The notes under the pieces are model-generated. The model did not search any database, was not told the origin of the DNA, and worked only from the letters and a program-made list of their open reading frames with translations. The position numbers were made by a program, and so were the translations under genes. Positions 34,535 to 47,329 of a stretch of DNA of 64,000 nt are shown here, piece by piece. The first letter of the stretch is position 1, and each line of letters opens with the position of its first letter. The DNA comes from Excoecaria cochinchinensis (taxonomy: Eukaryota; Streptophyta; Magnoliopsida; Malpighiales; Euphorbiaceae), in assembly GCA_947683425.1 (NCBI GenBank), contig CANTUQ010000081.1, positions 6,072,501 to 6,136,500 on the forward strand, given 5' to 3'.

Positions 34535-36439
34535 ATTCATGTAACACACCAAAAAGGGGCTAGTCGGAATTTTGCGCGATAAGTCGGTTATTAAGAGTAT
34601 TTCCGTAATTTGTGTAAGAGGAAAATTTGGATATTAAGGATTTAGTGCAAGGAAATTAATTAAGTATGTTTAGAGGAGAAATACTAAGGTGTACAGGTGG
34701 TGTATGGATGTAGGGTATGTTATTTGGGATTAATCTAGTGTGTGCTTGTAATGTATGGGAGTAGGATGTAAGTGGATTTTTAAGAAAAGTTATAGTGTGA
34801 GTTGAGTATGGTACCTTGCAGATATTATTGTAAGATATTGTTAATGTGTGGATGGTGTATGGTGCAAGGAGGAATAAGTCAAAAGTGGGAATTGTGGTCC
34901 AATAGGAGCTTGCCATGTGGCATTGGTTGGTGGGCATTGATGAGTAAGTAAGAAAAGAAGGGAAAGAGAGAGAGAGAACACAGAAAATTTACATTTCCCG
35001 TTGCCCTCCCTCTCTCATTTCCTCTTCTTCTCTTTTGGCTTGGATTGTGCTTTGTTTAAGGTGATTTTGGTTGGGTTTGGAGCTAATTTGAAGAGGTAAG
35101 TTAGGGTTCTTGTAATTGGATTTTTGTTTCCTCTTCTCCTTCTTCTTCTTCTTTGGTTTATTTAAGTTGGGGTTTTTGGAAAAGTAATTTGTGGGTTTTG
35201 GTTTTGTGCAAGCTTTGGGCATCAAGAGTAAGAATAAAGGAAAAGAGAAAGTGGTCTCTTAAAGGTTGAAGAGTGCATCGGCAATTTGAGGTTTGGGAGC
35301 TTTGAGTTTTTAGTTGTGTTTGCCTATTCTCCTTGGATCATGAGTTTGTATTGTTGTTTGCTTTTCGGAAATTTGAGTGTCTGATATGAGTTTATGCATG
35401 AACTAATTTGGGTAAATGTGTTAGTAATCCATGTATTTGATTACGATAAATGAATATGTGGATTGGCATTGAAATGCATGAGTTTGGGGGTTTCTTTGAT
35501 TTTGATGGTTTATGGTGATTTTAGTAATCCTGTTCAGTTCTCTTTTGACCTCCGTGCATTGTTTTTGTCATAGCTATAGTTAGAGAGCTCTAAATCGTGT
35601 GATTATTAAGCCATTAGAACCATGATTTCCATGCCTTTATATGTCTCAGAAATAGCCTTGGGCAAATTCTTGCTCTAAGACCCAGAAAATTGAGCAAACT
35701 CGTAGTGTTTCTGTTTGGTCGGGTTATTTGAACAGTCTGGGTTGTGGAGATCATATCTGGAGTTCTAGATGTCCTTTTGATCTGAAATTTGTTGTATTTG
35801 AATTTTAACATCCTAGGGAACATTTGTTAAGAAGGACATTTGGATAAAAATGAGTTTTAGAGGTCGGTTTAGGCAATACAAGTTTGGGGCGTTAAGCAGT
35901 CTCGTTTGGCTTCAGAGGTGAGCCACTGTCGCGATCGCGATAGAAAAGCATGATTTAAGCCTTTATTTCTTCATTTTTGAGTCCTGGGTTGACCCGGATC
36001 AATCCCGTACCTTCCCCTCAGCTTATTATGCATCTTTAGGGTAATTAAATGACTATATAAGTAGTTGTCTTTGGTAAAACTTATGAGTATGATTAAGAAT
36101 TGGTGATTTATCAAGTGAATAATAATAGATATAACTCCGTGAAGGTTGGTTTATGGATGAGTGTGGATATGTGTCGATTTCATGAGTAACTGAGGCATGT
36201 TGTACCGTATATGTGAATGCATAACATGGGTGCGTTGGTGATGAATGGCGAATAGTGTTGATATTATAGATTGTGTAAATGGATATTGTGGTGCCATGTT
36301 TTATCGGAATTCTTGATACGAATATTGTGTCTATGTTGTCAATGATGTGTGGCTTGCTGGAGATGAGGTAAGTTGATGTTTCGACGTTAGTTGAGTTTGG
36401 GGGTTGTGAAGAGGGAATTTTCTGCAGATTTCTTGTGTA

Positions 36440-36715
36440 AGGGTTGAAATTCCCGACTCTGTCACGAGCGCGACATCGTCGCGAGGTCACGACAGAGCCC
36501 GGTGAAAGCAGCCCTCGCACGCGTCCGAGCTCTCTGCCGAGCTGTGCAGCAGAGCCTCTGTCGCGAGCGCGACAGAGAGATCGGTTGCCGAATTGTTTGG
36601 ATTGGCAGTTCATTGTTGCGAGCGCGATGGATGTTGCGAGCGCGACAGCGAGATGCCCTAGTTCCCTCGCGAGATCGCGAAGGTTGCCGTGATCGCGACA
36701 CTCCCTGTTTTTCCA
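36440..36715. repeat. Palindrome cluster of V4 (GTCGCGAGCGCGAC type)
   Basis: About seven copies or half-copies of the word CTGTCGCGAGCGCGACAG, of which 36559-36580 is close to perfect. The ORFs on both strands here (36053-36807) are readings of these palindromes, rich in R, S and A. Confidence 0.8.
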
Positions 36716-36984
36716 AATTGAGTTTTCTTTTGGGATGCCAATGTGTGAATTCCGAAATTTGTGATACCTTTAGGTTTATGCTTGGACTATTTTATGAAGT
36801 ATGTTAACACAAGTGGATGTATTATGCATGGGCAATGTTATTAATTATATGTATGTGAATCCATGATATGAATATGCTTATACGTATGTATATATACCTG
36901 ACATATATATATATGTGTGTGTGTGTTTTGGAATAATATGAAATGAATTGAATGGATTATGCATAACCTGCTAGAGTCAGTTCA

Positions 36985-37283
36985 GTGGATAGTTAGGCAT
37001 GCCTAATAGAGTCTTTCTACTGCAGCTTCTGTTTCTGTTTGGACCCTGATCAGGTCCCCGTTTGGTTCCTCGCGAACCCTTATGTGTTCGGATCTTGTTT
37101 AAGATCCCTTTTGAAAATGTTTTGTAAAAGTTAAAAGTATCTTGATGTATCGGCTCGTACCCATAAAGTACTGTCTGTATCGGCTCGTACCCGTAAAGTA
37201 CTGTCTGTATCGGCTCGTACCCGTAAAGTACTGTCTGTATCGGCTCGCACCCATAAAGTACTATCTGTATACTCGTTATCCAC
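36985..37283 (+). repeat. Hairpin-string module, V4
   Basis: The outer stem GTGGATA (36985) / TATCCAC (37277) is itself inside CCTGCT / AGCAGG. Inside, in order: TTAGGCATGCCTAA; GGACC-CTGATCA-GGTCC; GGTTC-CTCGC-GAACC; GGATCTT-GTTT-AAGATCC; then four tandem 30-bp units CGGCTCGTACCCGTAAAGTAC (37147-37270). Confidence 0.8.
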
Positions 37284-38168
37284 TATTTTGAGTCAGCAGG
37301 TATTCTGTCTGTTTTGCCTAATATGAACAAGAGAATGTGATATTCGTTTAAGCATGATTGTGGACATGTCAATCGGTTATGTATCCGAATGTGATTATGA
37401 ATCTCTGAATGGGTTAAGTGTGACCTAAACATGTGTATTGGATATATTTATCTGCATATATGGGTATATGCATAACATATTGTGAGTGTATTGTATGCCA
37501 ACGGTTATGAATATAGGTGCGGGTATTAAGATGTGCGTGACTGTGACCATAATCTTTTGAATGCCATGAATTCAATTAGTTATGTCTATAAGAATATGAA
37601 TTAATAGGTTTTGAATGCTATGATTAGTAAGCATGTGCACAAACGTGATTTTGTACTTTTGACGGTTATAGTGAATTATGTTAATCAAGATACGTAATGA
37701 ATGTAACACCCCCATCGCCGTCCCCGTTGGAAGGACACCGACGGACGCGCTACACGACGCTCACATATACAGATATACACATGCACAATGCAGAAGCATA
37801 CATTCATACATAACATACATACGAAAATACGGTTTAATTAAAAACTTACCTTGACTTACCTTGCGGTACAGACTGAACATGCAATAACTCACGCACACGC
37901 AGGCACTAAGCATAAGCATACACAAAGGCATACATATGACCATTCAACGGAAGCATAATCGAAATAATAAAACAAAGGAATAACTAAACATAAGGACATA
38001 CTAACTATTACATTCCCAAAAGAAAACTCAAGAACGAAACATAATAATTACATATACAATACTACAGAATTACAAAAGCTGAAATACAGAAGCTGAACAA
38101 ATACAGAACTTTTAACTCCTACGTGGCCGACCTTGCAGAAGCGCGACTCGAACAGAACCAAACCTGCC

Positions 38169-38215
38169 ACCTGCACGGAAAGGAAATCTGTGCTAAGCGA
38201 TAACGCTTAGTGGGG
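38169..38215 (-). promoter_or_regulatory. Conserved double hairpin and acceptor, V5
   Basis: Minus strand: CCCCACTAAGCG-TTAT-CGCTTAGCAC, then TTTCCTTTCCGTGCAG|GT. It has the best pyrimidine tract of the set. Confidence 0.6.
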
Positions 38216-39214
38216 AGAACACACAAGAATATGGACGGCCATTCACAATGGTCGTCAAGGCAAAACACATTCAGATGACAAATGCAGATATTCATAACAA
38301 ATATGATCATGCTGGCATAGTAAAGGCATTCATTCGATAACTCACAATCAAACCATAACCTCATGTCCAGGATAGACCATTACAGACATACTACAGTATA
38401 CGTCACAAGCATCATCATGCTGAACTACATATTATATCACATGCATAAACCTACATGGGTATCAAATAACAACATCTTACCGTGCGGCGCCACAAGAGCT
38501 TTACACAAGCAATTGACATAGCTAAATACCTATGCTGGAACTGACAACCCAATCATCATGTTGAGAGTGCTAGCTATTGAACATCCTTGGACATGCCAAA
38601 CACATACACTAATCAAATATCCAAAGGATAACATTTAGAGCATCACAATACCGCTGCGCAACTCTAATATATTAAGCATCATGCAAAAACACTCTGATAG
38701 CGGAGATTGAAGGCATAATCAATTAGTATTACATTAATATCATCATGCAGAAAGTACAGTTAAACATCACATACTTACCATCACCACTGCTTCGGTTCAC
38801 GTGATAATATATATAACAAAACTATGCTGAAGTCATATACTTAAATACATCAATCAAATCATTTCAAAGCAATCAGAAACTTATAACAAATCACATGACA
38901 AGTACAGATAATCATGTTAAATGTAAAGTCATGCTTACTTAAAACAGACATACATTCTGAAGCCCATAGTCACATTCATATGCATATAAACTGATTCCTG
39001 AAATCCTTATCAAGCTCAAACGGATATCACATTCGAAGGCTAAAACATAATCTATATAAGCGTGCTCATATAATAAAGCCATACAATCAGTATTTCATTC
39101 AGAAAAATCCGATATACATTACATTAATATACTCATTCAGATAATCCATTTATAGCCAAATCAGATCAGAGCAGTTCAGATAAACATTCAAAGAACACCT
39201 GCTGACTCTGGGTA

Positions 39215-39488
39215 GTGGATATCGAGGTACTCATGGCGGTACCTTACGGGTACGAATCGACGCATGGCGGTACCTTACGGGTACGAATCGAAAACCATTT
39301 TATTTATCACAAAAGCATTTTACTGATGGGGGATCTTAACCCGATCCAAATACATTAAAAAGGATCACGAGGATCCGTACTGAGGGGGGGTTCGCGAGGA
39401 ACCATACGGGGGACCTGATCAGGGTCCAATACGTTAAAAGGGCGATGCAGCTACTGAAAGACTCTATTAGGCATGCCTAACTATCCAC
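39215..39488 (-). repeat. Hairpin-string module, V5
   Basis: GTGGATA (39215) / TATCCAC (39482) inside ACCTGC / GCAGGT. It holds TTAGGCATGCCTAA, GGACCCTGATCAGGTCC, GGTTCCTCGCGAACC, GGATCCTCGTGATCC, GGATC..GATCC and two GTACC-CGTAA-GGTAC hairpins. Compared with V4, one extra GGATCC hairpin and two fewer GTAC units. Confidence 0.8.
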
Positions 39489-40484
39489 TAGACTGACTCT
39501 CGCAGGTCATGCATGAAACAATTCACACTTCGAATCGTATCACGCATAATTATATATATACATCATGCATAAACCAGAATACAATAGACATATAAATATG
39601 CTCATAAGGTCGGTCATACATCATGCAATTCGCATTGCAAAACATATTACAGTCCATACACTTTAACATTAAACAATATTCTAAAGCATGCCAAGAATCA
39701 GGTAAAGAGGTACTACCATGCCAATGGTTATCAAAACCTAATCCTAAACATATGTTTTAGGTGAGGTTACTAAGTATAAATCATACATAGTCCAAAATAC
39801 ATTTAACATAATACAATAAGCTCCAAGGTTAAAGCATAACCATGCATTCAGACATTAACCACATTATTCAAATAAATATAGCATAGCATAATAACATTCA
39901 TACCCTATACAAAACATATTCTGTAGCATGTGAAAATTCCTTCAATCATATTTTAGCAATACTCATCATACTGGAGCATGTCAGGAACACAAGTAGAATC
40001 ATATCATGCCAATGATCCAAAAACGCATAATCTGAATCATGAAATGATACTATATATTTCTAAGCATGGCAGATTACTCTTAGAGCAGAATTCAATCAAA
40101 GATATGTATAACATATTTCACATTAAGACAGAACATGTTTGAGAACTAACAGTCAGAAAGTTAACCTTTATAAATCCTTCGCATTCAAAATATGACGTGC
40201 AATACATATCACAATAATAAACATATTAGAGTCCAAACCACTGTTAAAATCCCACAGTCATTTAACAGGATCATTGTAATCCACAACTTATTCCAAAATA
40301 CCACATATAACTTGTCATAGATAACATATTATTAATACCAAATAAATTGGAAATAATCAGTCATATCAGCAAGATAACATAGCACACAGTAAGGAAAAAT
40401 ATCATAAAAAGCGTTTGGAAATCATTTTATAAAAACTGGACACTTGGGAAGGAAAAACAGAAGCAAAACAGAAGATCTGGGAGA

Positions 40485-40625
40485 CCTCACGTCACATGAG
40501 GGTTGCTCACGTCGCGTGAGCATAGCTCACGCCTCGTGAGCAATCTGCTCACGTCGTGAGCATTGCTCACGTAACGTGAGCAATATGCTCACATAACGTG
40601 AGCCTAGCTCACGTCACGTGAGCTA
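40485..40625. repeat. Palindrome cluster of V5 (GCTCACGTCGCGTGAGC type)
   Basis: Six to seven tandem palindromes on the theme GCTCACG-TNR-CGTGAGC between 40485 and 40625. They occupy the place where V4 has GTCGCGAGCGCGAC, although the two LTRs are otherwise alignable in their outer parts. Confidence 0.85.
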
Positions 40626-42252
40626 CTTCTCTTGCCCTCTTCTTCTTCCCCGAAATCGCAAACCTGCATATTCTCATCATTTTCCAGAAATTCATTCTAA
40701 AAGAAAACCCTCAGAATTCATCCAATCATGCAAAACTCTTACCTTGTCACTCAAAAGCATATCACAACTCACTCAAGATCAAACTAAACTAAACATTCCA
40801 GAAATTAATCAAGACAATCAAAATCAAGTTCCTCAAACACATAAACCCTAAAAATACAGTAAGTTCAAAACCTAAACCCAGTAACTTTAATTCAATTCAC
40901 ATCATGCATTCCTAACACATATATTCACATAATCATGCATATACACATGCCAAATACACCAAATTCCAGAAATGCAAATACATATACATCCTAAGTGAGA
41001 ATTAGGGCAAAAACACTAAGAAATCCAAATGCAGTAAACAGAGCTCCCAAACCTCAAAATCACGTTCCAAAATCAGGCTTCCAGCTTCAAGATCAAATCT
41101 CTCTCTCTTCCTTGCCTTTAACCTTCTTCTTATCATGCAAAGCTTGCACAAACAAAATCCACAGAGTCTTAGCCAAACCCTAACTCAACCAAAACCAGGA
41201 GAAAGAGAAGAAGAAGAAGAAAAACAGAACTTAGAAACTCCAACTTACCTCTTCAAGGCTGACCCAAAACTCAACCAATGCACACACAACTCCAAGCCAA
41301 ATGAAAGTGAAAGGAAAAGCAGAGAAGGAAGAAGAGAAGAAGAAGGAGGAGCGTGAGAGAGGGACGAACGGGAAATGCAATCTGTGTTCCCTCTCTTCCT
41401 CTTTCCTTGCTTCTTTTTTCTTCTTTCAATGCTCACCTAACACACCCACATGGCAAATCCTTATTGAACCACAAATTCCACTAAAATCTTACAGACTATG
41501 GCACTGTACACACTTTAGTATTCTCCACTTACTTAATTACATAAATGCCATTAAATCCTTAATATCCAAATTTCACATGTACCAAATTACTGAAATACCC
41601 TTTCGATCCCGACTTAGCATGCACATTCCGACCAGGGCCATTTTGGGGTGTGACAATGAATGTGCTCTTGACCTTGGATTGTTATATATATTGTGTTATG
41701 TTACATGCCTCCTCTCTCTAGTTTTCCTAGTGTAGTGATTTCAACATGTGGTCATGTATTTACATTTCAAGGCATGATAAAAGTATGTTTAGTTAACTAG
41801 CGTTCTCGGTATGATAGTTGGGTGCGTATTGCCTGATAATTGTATTGCATGTGAATGGGTTTTCCGTTAAATGCATGAGTACTTGGCATGATAGTCGTAT
41901 GTGTATGATCTCTCGTGACTATGCACGGTAGGGTACTGACACTTGATGCCCTGGTAACTATATGCATGAGAGTATATATGTAGTTTTACATGAATATTGG
42001 TATCTACTGTGATCCCTTGTCTGCTAAGGGCTTTGCTTAATATGATATAAGAGTGTAGTATTCGGAAGAATATGATATTGAGACGAGCACTTAGGTAATA
42101 TGTACAAGTATGTGCATATGAACTTCTGAATGCAGGGCTTTCCTATGCAGGCTTGTTTATCCATCTGTTGTGATTATTTGCATATGCCAATTGTGTATGT
42201 AACTTGTTCTGGCGACCATTGTGAATGGCCGTCCATCTTGCTTGTGTGTTCT

Positions 42253-42300
42253 CCCCACTAAGCGTTTATCGCTTAGCACGGACTCTTTTCCCATGCAGGT
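42253..42300 (+). promoter_or_regulatory. Conserved double hairpin and acceptor, V4
   Basis: CCCCACTAAGCG-TTTAT-CGCTTAGCACGG, then ACTCTTTTCCCATGCAG|GT. The ~60 bases before it (GGCGACCATTGTGAATGGCC) are also conserved in V2, V5 and, weakly, V7. Confidence 0.6.
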
Positions 42301-42694
42301 GGCAGGTTTGGTTCGGTTCGAGTCATGCGTCTGCAGGGTCAGCCACATAAGAGTTAGAAGTGTTATGTTATTCTGTTCTGCTTCTGTATTTTGATTTCTG
42401 TAATTTGTAGCCTTTGATTATGTAAGGATCTTATTGTAATTAAGTTTCAGTTATTTCTCCGCCTTATGATTCCGCTGAATGATCGTATGTATGCATGTGT
42501 ATATGTTTCGGCTTAGTGCCTGCGTGTGCGTGAGTTAATGTATGTCCAGTTTTGCTTCTCAAGATAAGTTTTAAATTTTCTCGTGTTTTTGCATGAACGT
42601 ATGTTTTCGCTTAGCGTATGTGTTCATGTGTGTGAGTGAGCATGGTAGCGCACCCGCGTCCTTCCAACGGGGACGTAGGGGATGTTACAATTCA

Positions 42695-42832
42695 TGCTTT
42701 CAAAATAGAATATAAGGTTCACTTGCACAACTAAAAACACCAAGTTAATCCCATTTTTAGCCAAAGTAGTCTTCAAAAAAAATAATCCCCCTGATGTTAT
42801 CTCTCTAATGACATTTGAAAGGATATTAGGTT
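42695..42832 (-). mobile_element. V3 LTR fragment, right of V4
   Basis: About 140 bases continuing the V3 LTR after the ATTCA duplication. It resembles the equivalent minus-strand part of V6 (44560-44660: CATTTTTAG-CAAAGT phrases). It ends where V6 begins; the join is not a clean LTR boundary. Confidence 0.45.
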
Positions 42833-43170
42833 GCCACACACGCATACACATACAGAACACTCATGCGGAAGCGAAAATAATAAGCATTCAATCACACACA
42901 GCGAAAATTAACCTTTTTAACACATAAACTAATAACATGTCATATATCCATTTATATTACAAAATGAAACTGTTCTTTAACATATAAGCATACTTTTAGA
43001 CTTAGATTTTGTTTACATATCTTATACAAAATTGCTTTACATTTACATATGCCAAGCTATACAAAACTTCTATACCATGTATACAAAAAGCTATGCCATA
43101 TAAAAAAAGAAACCAACTCAAACTCCTAGTAGCCATGACCTTGCAGATGTGCAACCTTCTGAACCTGTAA

Positions 43171-43216
43171 ACCTACACGGGAAAACACCCGTGCTAAGTG
43201 AAATCGCTTAGTGGGG
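43171..43216 (-). promoter_or_regulatory. Conserved double hairpin and acceptor, V6
   Basis: Minus strand: CCCCACTAAGCG-ATTT-CACTTAGCACGGG, then TTTTCCCGTGTAG|GT; a second CAG|GT lies 8 bases further on. Confidence 0.5.
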
Positions 43217-43711
43217 ATATCACATATAAAAGACTTCTAACAAAGTCACAAGCATAATCATCAAAGCATATTAATAGTCGATATGCTAATCAATTAAGAG
43301 CGTATAAAGTAATAAGCATTTACCATACTTGTAACATACTAAACAATTTATCAACATGCTTTATAACATATCTACTAATTCATGTAACCTATATCATGCT
43401 CATATTCTTTTAACTTTAACTATCAGCTCATATAACATATAATATCATGTCATTGCATATCATGTCCATTTATATACATATAAGCGTAAAAGCATACTTA
43501 TAGCATATTTGTACAAATAGCAATTTCTCATTTACATGTACTAACTCATTTTAACATTTTCGGTGTACGATAATCATATACTTCTTTAACCATTTACTAT
43601 AGCTCTCTAGCATATATGACATCTCATGTTCTTATAAATAACATCTCATGTACAACTAACAACATCTCTTGTGCATTTACATATAATAGGCAGCCTAATG
43701 TCATAGCATAA

Positions 43712-43943
43712 GTGGATACGGGTACATATAGATACCAAGTAATGGTACCAAATCATATAGAGACCGTAGTCTCAAGTCATCCAGAGACCGGAGTCTCATA
43801 ACATTTAGATACTTTAAAAGTATCAACCTCTAGACATCCATCGATGCCAAACATATAAACACCCGTCGGTGCCAAACATCTAGACACCATTGGTGCTAAC
43901 ATCTAGCAGCTACAAAAACATCTAACCCTTTATAGGCAATCCA
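43712..43943 (-). repeat. Hairpin-string module, V6
   Basis: GTGGATA (43712) and AATCCAC (43937) enclose eight short hairpins, such as GAGAC-CGTA-GTCTC, GAGAC-CGGA-GTCTC, GATACTT-TA-AAGTATC, GGCATC-GATG-GATGTC and GGCACC-GACG-GGTGT (the last two written on the minus strand). All stems differ from those of V4, yet the layout is the same. Confidence 0.75.
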
Positions 43944-46384
43944 CTTATATGAGCATCTTAGGCTTATAACTATCATTCCATATCAAAGCATATACACATT
44001 CTCATATACATTTACTTTAACCTTTACTATACACACATGTAACTTATAGCATATATCAACTAGAACATTCATGCACTCTCTTCATTTCCTACTACTTATG
44101 AATACATGTCATCCTAAACTCATTCACATACAACACTTTATATATATATTATTGCATACTAACTTATACATGTTATTACACATTAACACATACGTGTTTA
44201 TATGCATTCGCATACATGGTTCATCATACTTGAGATACCCATAGCTCACACACATATTTGTCATTCCATTTGCTATCCTTCACATAATTATATATATTCT
44301 TACTTTACTAGTTTAATTTCCAATCTTAATCATACTTATAAGTTTTTCCCAAAGATAACCACTTTTATATTCATTTAATAGCCCTAATCATGCATAATAA
44401 GTTGAGGGGAAAGATAGGGAACTGATCCATACCAACCATGGGCTTAAAATTAAGAAGAAAAGGCTTAAAATATGTTGTTCTATCATGAGGTCGTGACCTC
44501 TGTCACGCTTGCGACAGTAGCTCCCCTCAGGTGACTTACGAAACTGGTTTTCACTCCATAGTTATATTGCCTAAAAGACCCTCTAAGACTCATTTTTAGA
44601 CAAAGTTTCCTCATAAAAATTGTTCCCTAGGATATCTAGTTTCCAATGGAACAAGTTTCAGGTCAATTGGATTTGAGATGAAGGAGTTATAGCCAGAGGA
44701 ACATAACTGGTTCCAGAAGCCCTCCTACAGAATTGTGACTATGGTTATGGTCAATTTTGAAGACCTTAGAATCCTCAAATCAATAGAGTTGTTTCTAGAA
44801 CATTTAAAGAAACGGATCTTATGGTTCTAATCCAATTAGTCTCATCCCTTTTAGAGTTGTAAAACTCATTTTATTCCATAAACACTTCACGGAGGTGATT
44901 ACAGCTCAAAGACAGTTTTGACACCATCAAACTTGTCAAGCTTTAAATCAGCCAATTTGGCCAAACCAAGACACCAAATTCAAAGTACGGACCTTATACA
45001 CATATGTGAACATTATAACATAATCAAATTCACAATTTAAGCCATTAAGCAGAAATTACACATCTAACACTTTCATCAAAAGAACATAACCATGCTCAAT
45101 TCCACAAATCACATAATCATGCATCAATTACACATAAAGGTTAATTATCCAACACATATACTCAAATAAAATCAATATAAGAACATATAAGAACACATAT
45201 ATCCCAAACCTCAAAATGGATTACTGAACTCTCTCTCTCTCGCACTTTCTACAGCTTCTCCTTTCCCTTAGCCTTGTTCTTATCCAGTAATTCTTGCATA
45301 ATCAATCAAAAATAGCTACTATTTTGTGTAATTTTGAAGGCCTCAGTGTAACACCCCGTATCCGCCCTAGTAGATTGAGCCTGTATGTGTGTGAATTGTG
45401 TGTATTTAATTTTGAGCATGTGTGATTTATTGAATTAAATTTGCTAATATTCATTATTTGGGGGTTTTAATTGAGTATGAGTGAATATAGGGAGTTAGGA
45501 TGTATTTTTATGAGGTATGTTTGGGTGTATATGTGAGTTTGGCAGTAGGGTGTGCTAGGTAAGATTAGTCTTGGGTGTATCTTGGAGGATGGGAGTTAGG
45601 TGTGGTTAGTATGTGGCCCTGTGGGGAGTTGTTATGTGGCATGAGAGAGAGAAGAAAAGGGACAGCTGTTCTTCCCCTTGTTCTTATCCCGTTTTCTTCT
45701 TCTTTTCCTTCTCTTTCCGTTCCTTCTTCATTCTCTTCTTCTTCTTCTTTGTTTCATTCTTTAATTCTTCTTTTGTTGAAGATCGGGTGAGTTGTGGTGA
45801 GTTGGGGATAGCTTAAGTTGGTTAGTAAATTTGTCATTTAGTGTCCCTTCTTCTTTTTTCTTAAGTAGGTTTTATATCTATATGTGTGTGGTTGAGTTTG
45901 AATTCTAGTTTTGCTGGGTTTTGTGGCTCAAAAATTCCGCCCAAGGAGACAAAAGGCAAGGATATCGCGAGTGGTAGTGGAGCTCGAGATTGAAACGCCA
46001 TATTTTGAGGTTTGGGAATGTTTGGTTATTTTGTGTATTTTGGTGATTTCTGTGTTATGGCTGGAATTGATGGTATTAATTGTGTGTTTTGGCTTCTATG
46101 AGTTATGGGTATTGTTTAATTTGAGTTGAGAAGCATGGGTTGTGAAGGATGGAGTCAAAAGGTGAAATTTTGCGTGTTTTCTATAGAAATTGCTGGTTTG
46201 AGAATTCTTGGATTTTGATCTTGTTAGTTACTTGATTTGGTGACAATAATGAGTTCAAAGGTTATGTTTTATGTTGGATAAGATGGTTTGAATAAAGGAT
46301 TTTGCTTAGAACTTAGTTATGAAACCAAATGATTGAGTGGATGGAAGTGGAGAATGAAATTCTGCAGATTTTGGTGTTGGAAGT

Positions 46385-46680
46385 GGAAATCCCGACTCTG
46401 TTGCGATGGAGCTCGGTGATCTCTACCTCATCGCACGCACTGAGCTGCGAGCTACCGAGCATGCGCAGCAGGAACTCACTGTCGCGAGCGCGACATACGT
46501 CGTGATTGTGACAGAGAGCTCAGCATTTGGCCAAGCTTCTGTCGCAATGGCTCTCGCTAGAGCTCACTGTCGCGAGCGCGACAATGAGATCCGTCTTGTC
46601 TCCGCGCAGGCGCGAGGCCCATCGCAAGCGCGACAGGATGCCAACTTTGCCTCTGTCGCGAGCGCGACACCCTCTAGTTT
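46385..46680. repeat. Palindrome cluster of V7 (GTCGCGAGCGCGAC type)
   Basis: At least four copies of CTGTCGCGAGCGCGACA or half-copies, with GAGCTC words between them. The ORFs at 46406-46762 and 46520-46723 are products of this cluster. Confidence 0.8.
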
Positions 46681-46812
46681 TTCTTTCGATTTCTCTTTTA
46701 TAATTACAATACTTAACTTCCAAATTTCTATTACTCTTAGAATTATGTATAGTCTAATATGAATTTATGAATGTGCATTTGGAAATTTATATAGCCTGCT
46801 TTAGTTAAAAAA

Positions 46813-47048
46813 GTGGATAGTTAGGCATACCTAATAGAGTTTCTGTAGCTGCAGCCTTCTGTGATTTTGGACCCTAATCAGGTCCCCCGATCGGATCTTC
46901 GTGATCCTTCTGTACTGGATCTTGTTTAAGATCCCACGCAAAAATGTTTTGAATAAAAGGAAAAGAATGATTTTGATACCTTCGGGTATCCATGAGTTAT
47001 GAAAGTGTCTTTGATACCTTCAGGTATCCATGTGTACTCGTTATCCGC
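46813..47048 (+). repeat. Hairpin-string module, V7
   Basis: GTGGATA (46813) / TATCCGC (47042) enclose TTAGGCATACCTAA, GGACC-CTAATCA-GGTCC, GGATC-TTCGT-GATCC, GGATCTT-GTTT-AAGATCC, GATACC-TTCG-GGTATC and GATACC-TTCA-GGTATC. Confidence 0.8.
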
Positions 47049-47282
47049 TATTTTGGATAAGCAAGTTATCAATATTATCATCATTAATATTATTGCCATG
47101 ACTGTTGTGTGTCTCCTCAGAATTTGTTTAGTGTTACAAATGAAATAAAGTATATGAATGAATGCAAAGATGGTACTGCTATGGTTGATGTGATAAATCA
47201 TTTATAAGATTCTATTCTTTCACTGTGCCATATGCCTATGACTTGTTGATGCCACTGTGAGTGGTCGTTTCCATGTGTATTT

Positions 47283-47329
47283 CCCCACCAAGCGTATTCT
47301 CTTAGCACGGGTATTTCATCCGTGCAGGT
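47283..47329 (+). promoter_or_regulatory. Conserved double hairpin and acceptor, V7
   Basis: CCCCACCAAGCG-TATT-CTCTTAGCACGGG, then TATTTCATCCGTGCAG|GT. Confidence 0.55.

Larger units (their letters stand above)
37702..41655 (-). mobile_element. V5: solo LTR inserted in V4, opposite orientation
   Basis: 3954 bp, beginning TGTAACACCC and ending GGGTGTGACA, with a perfect ATGAA duplication (37697-37701 and 41656-41660). It belongs to the same family as V4: the first ~150 bases (read on the minus strand) align with the V4 start, and the last ~50 with the V4 end. Minus-strand donor GAAGAG|GTAAGT at 41248, acceptor TTTCCGTGCAG|GT at 38171. Palindromes 40485-40625, hairpin string 39215-39488. Confidence 0.9.
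34540..42689 (+). mobile_element. V4: solo LTR, interrupted by V5
   Basis: It begins TGTAACACACC and ends GGATGTTACA, flanked by a perfect ATTCA duplication (34535-34539 and 42690-42694). Without V5 it is about 4.19 kb. Landmarks: CT-rich leader 34990-35060; candidate donor AGAG|GTAAGT at 35096; palindromes 36440-36715; hairpin string 36985-37283; conserved hairpin and acceptor TTTTCCCATGCAG|GT at 42298. No internal region is present, so it is a solo LTR. Confidence 0.88.

Noticed and set aside
41301..41735. 144-residue ORF with a lysine/glutamate-rich start
   Set aside because: It runs through the AG/CT-rich leader and start of solo LTR V5; the sequence is explained by the LTR.
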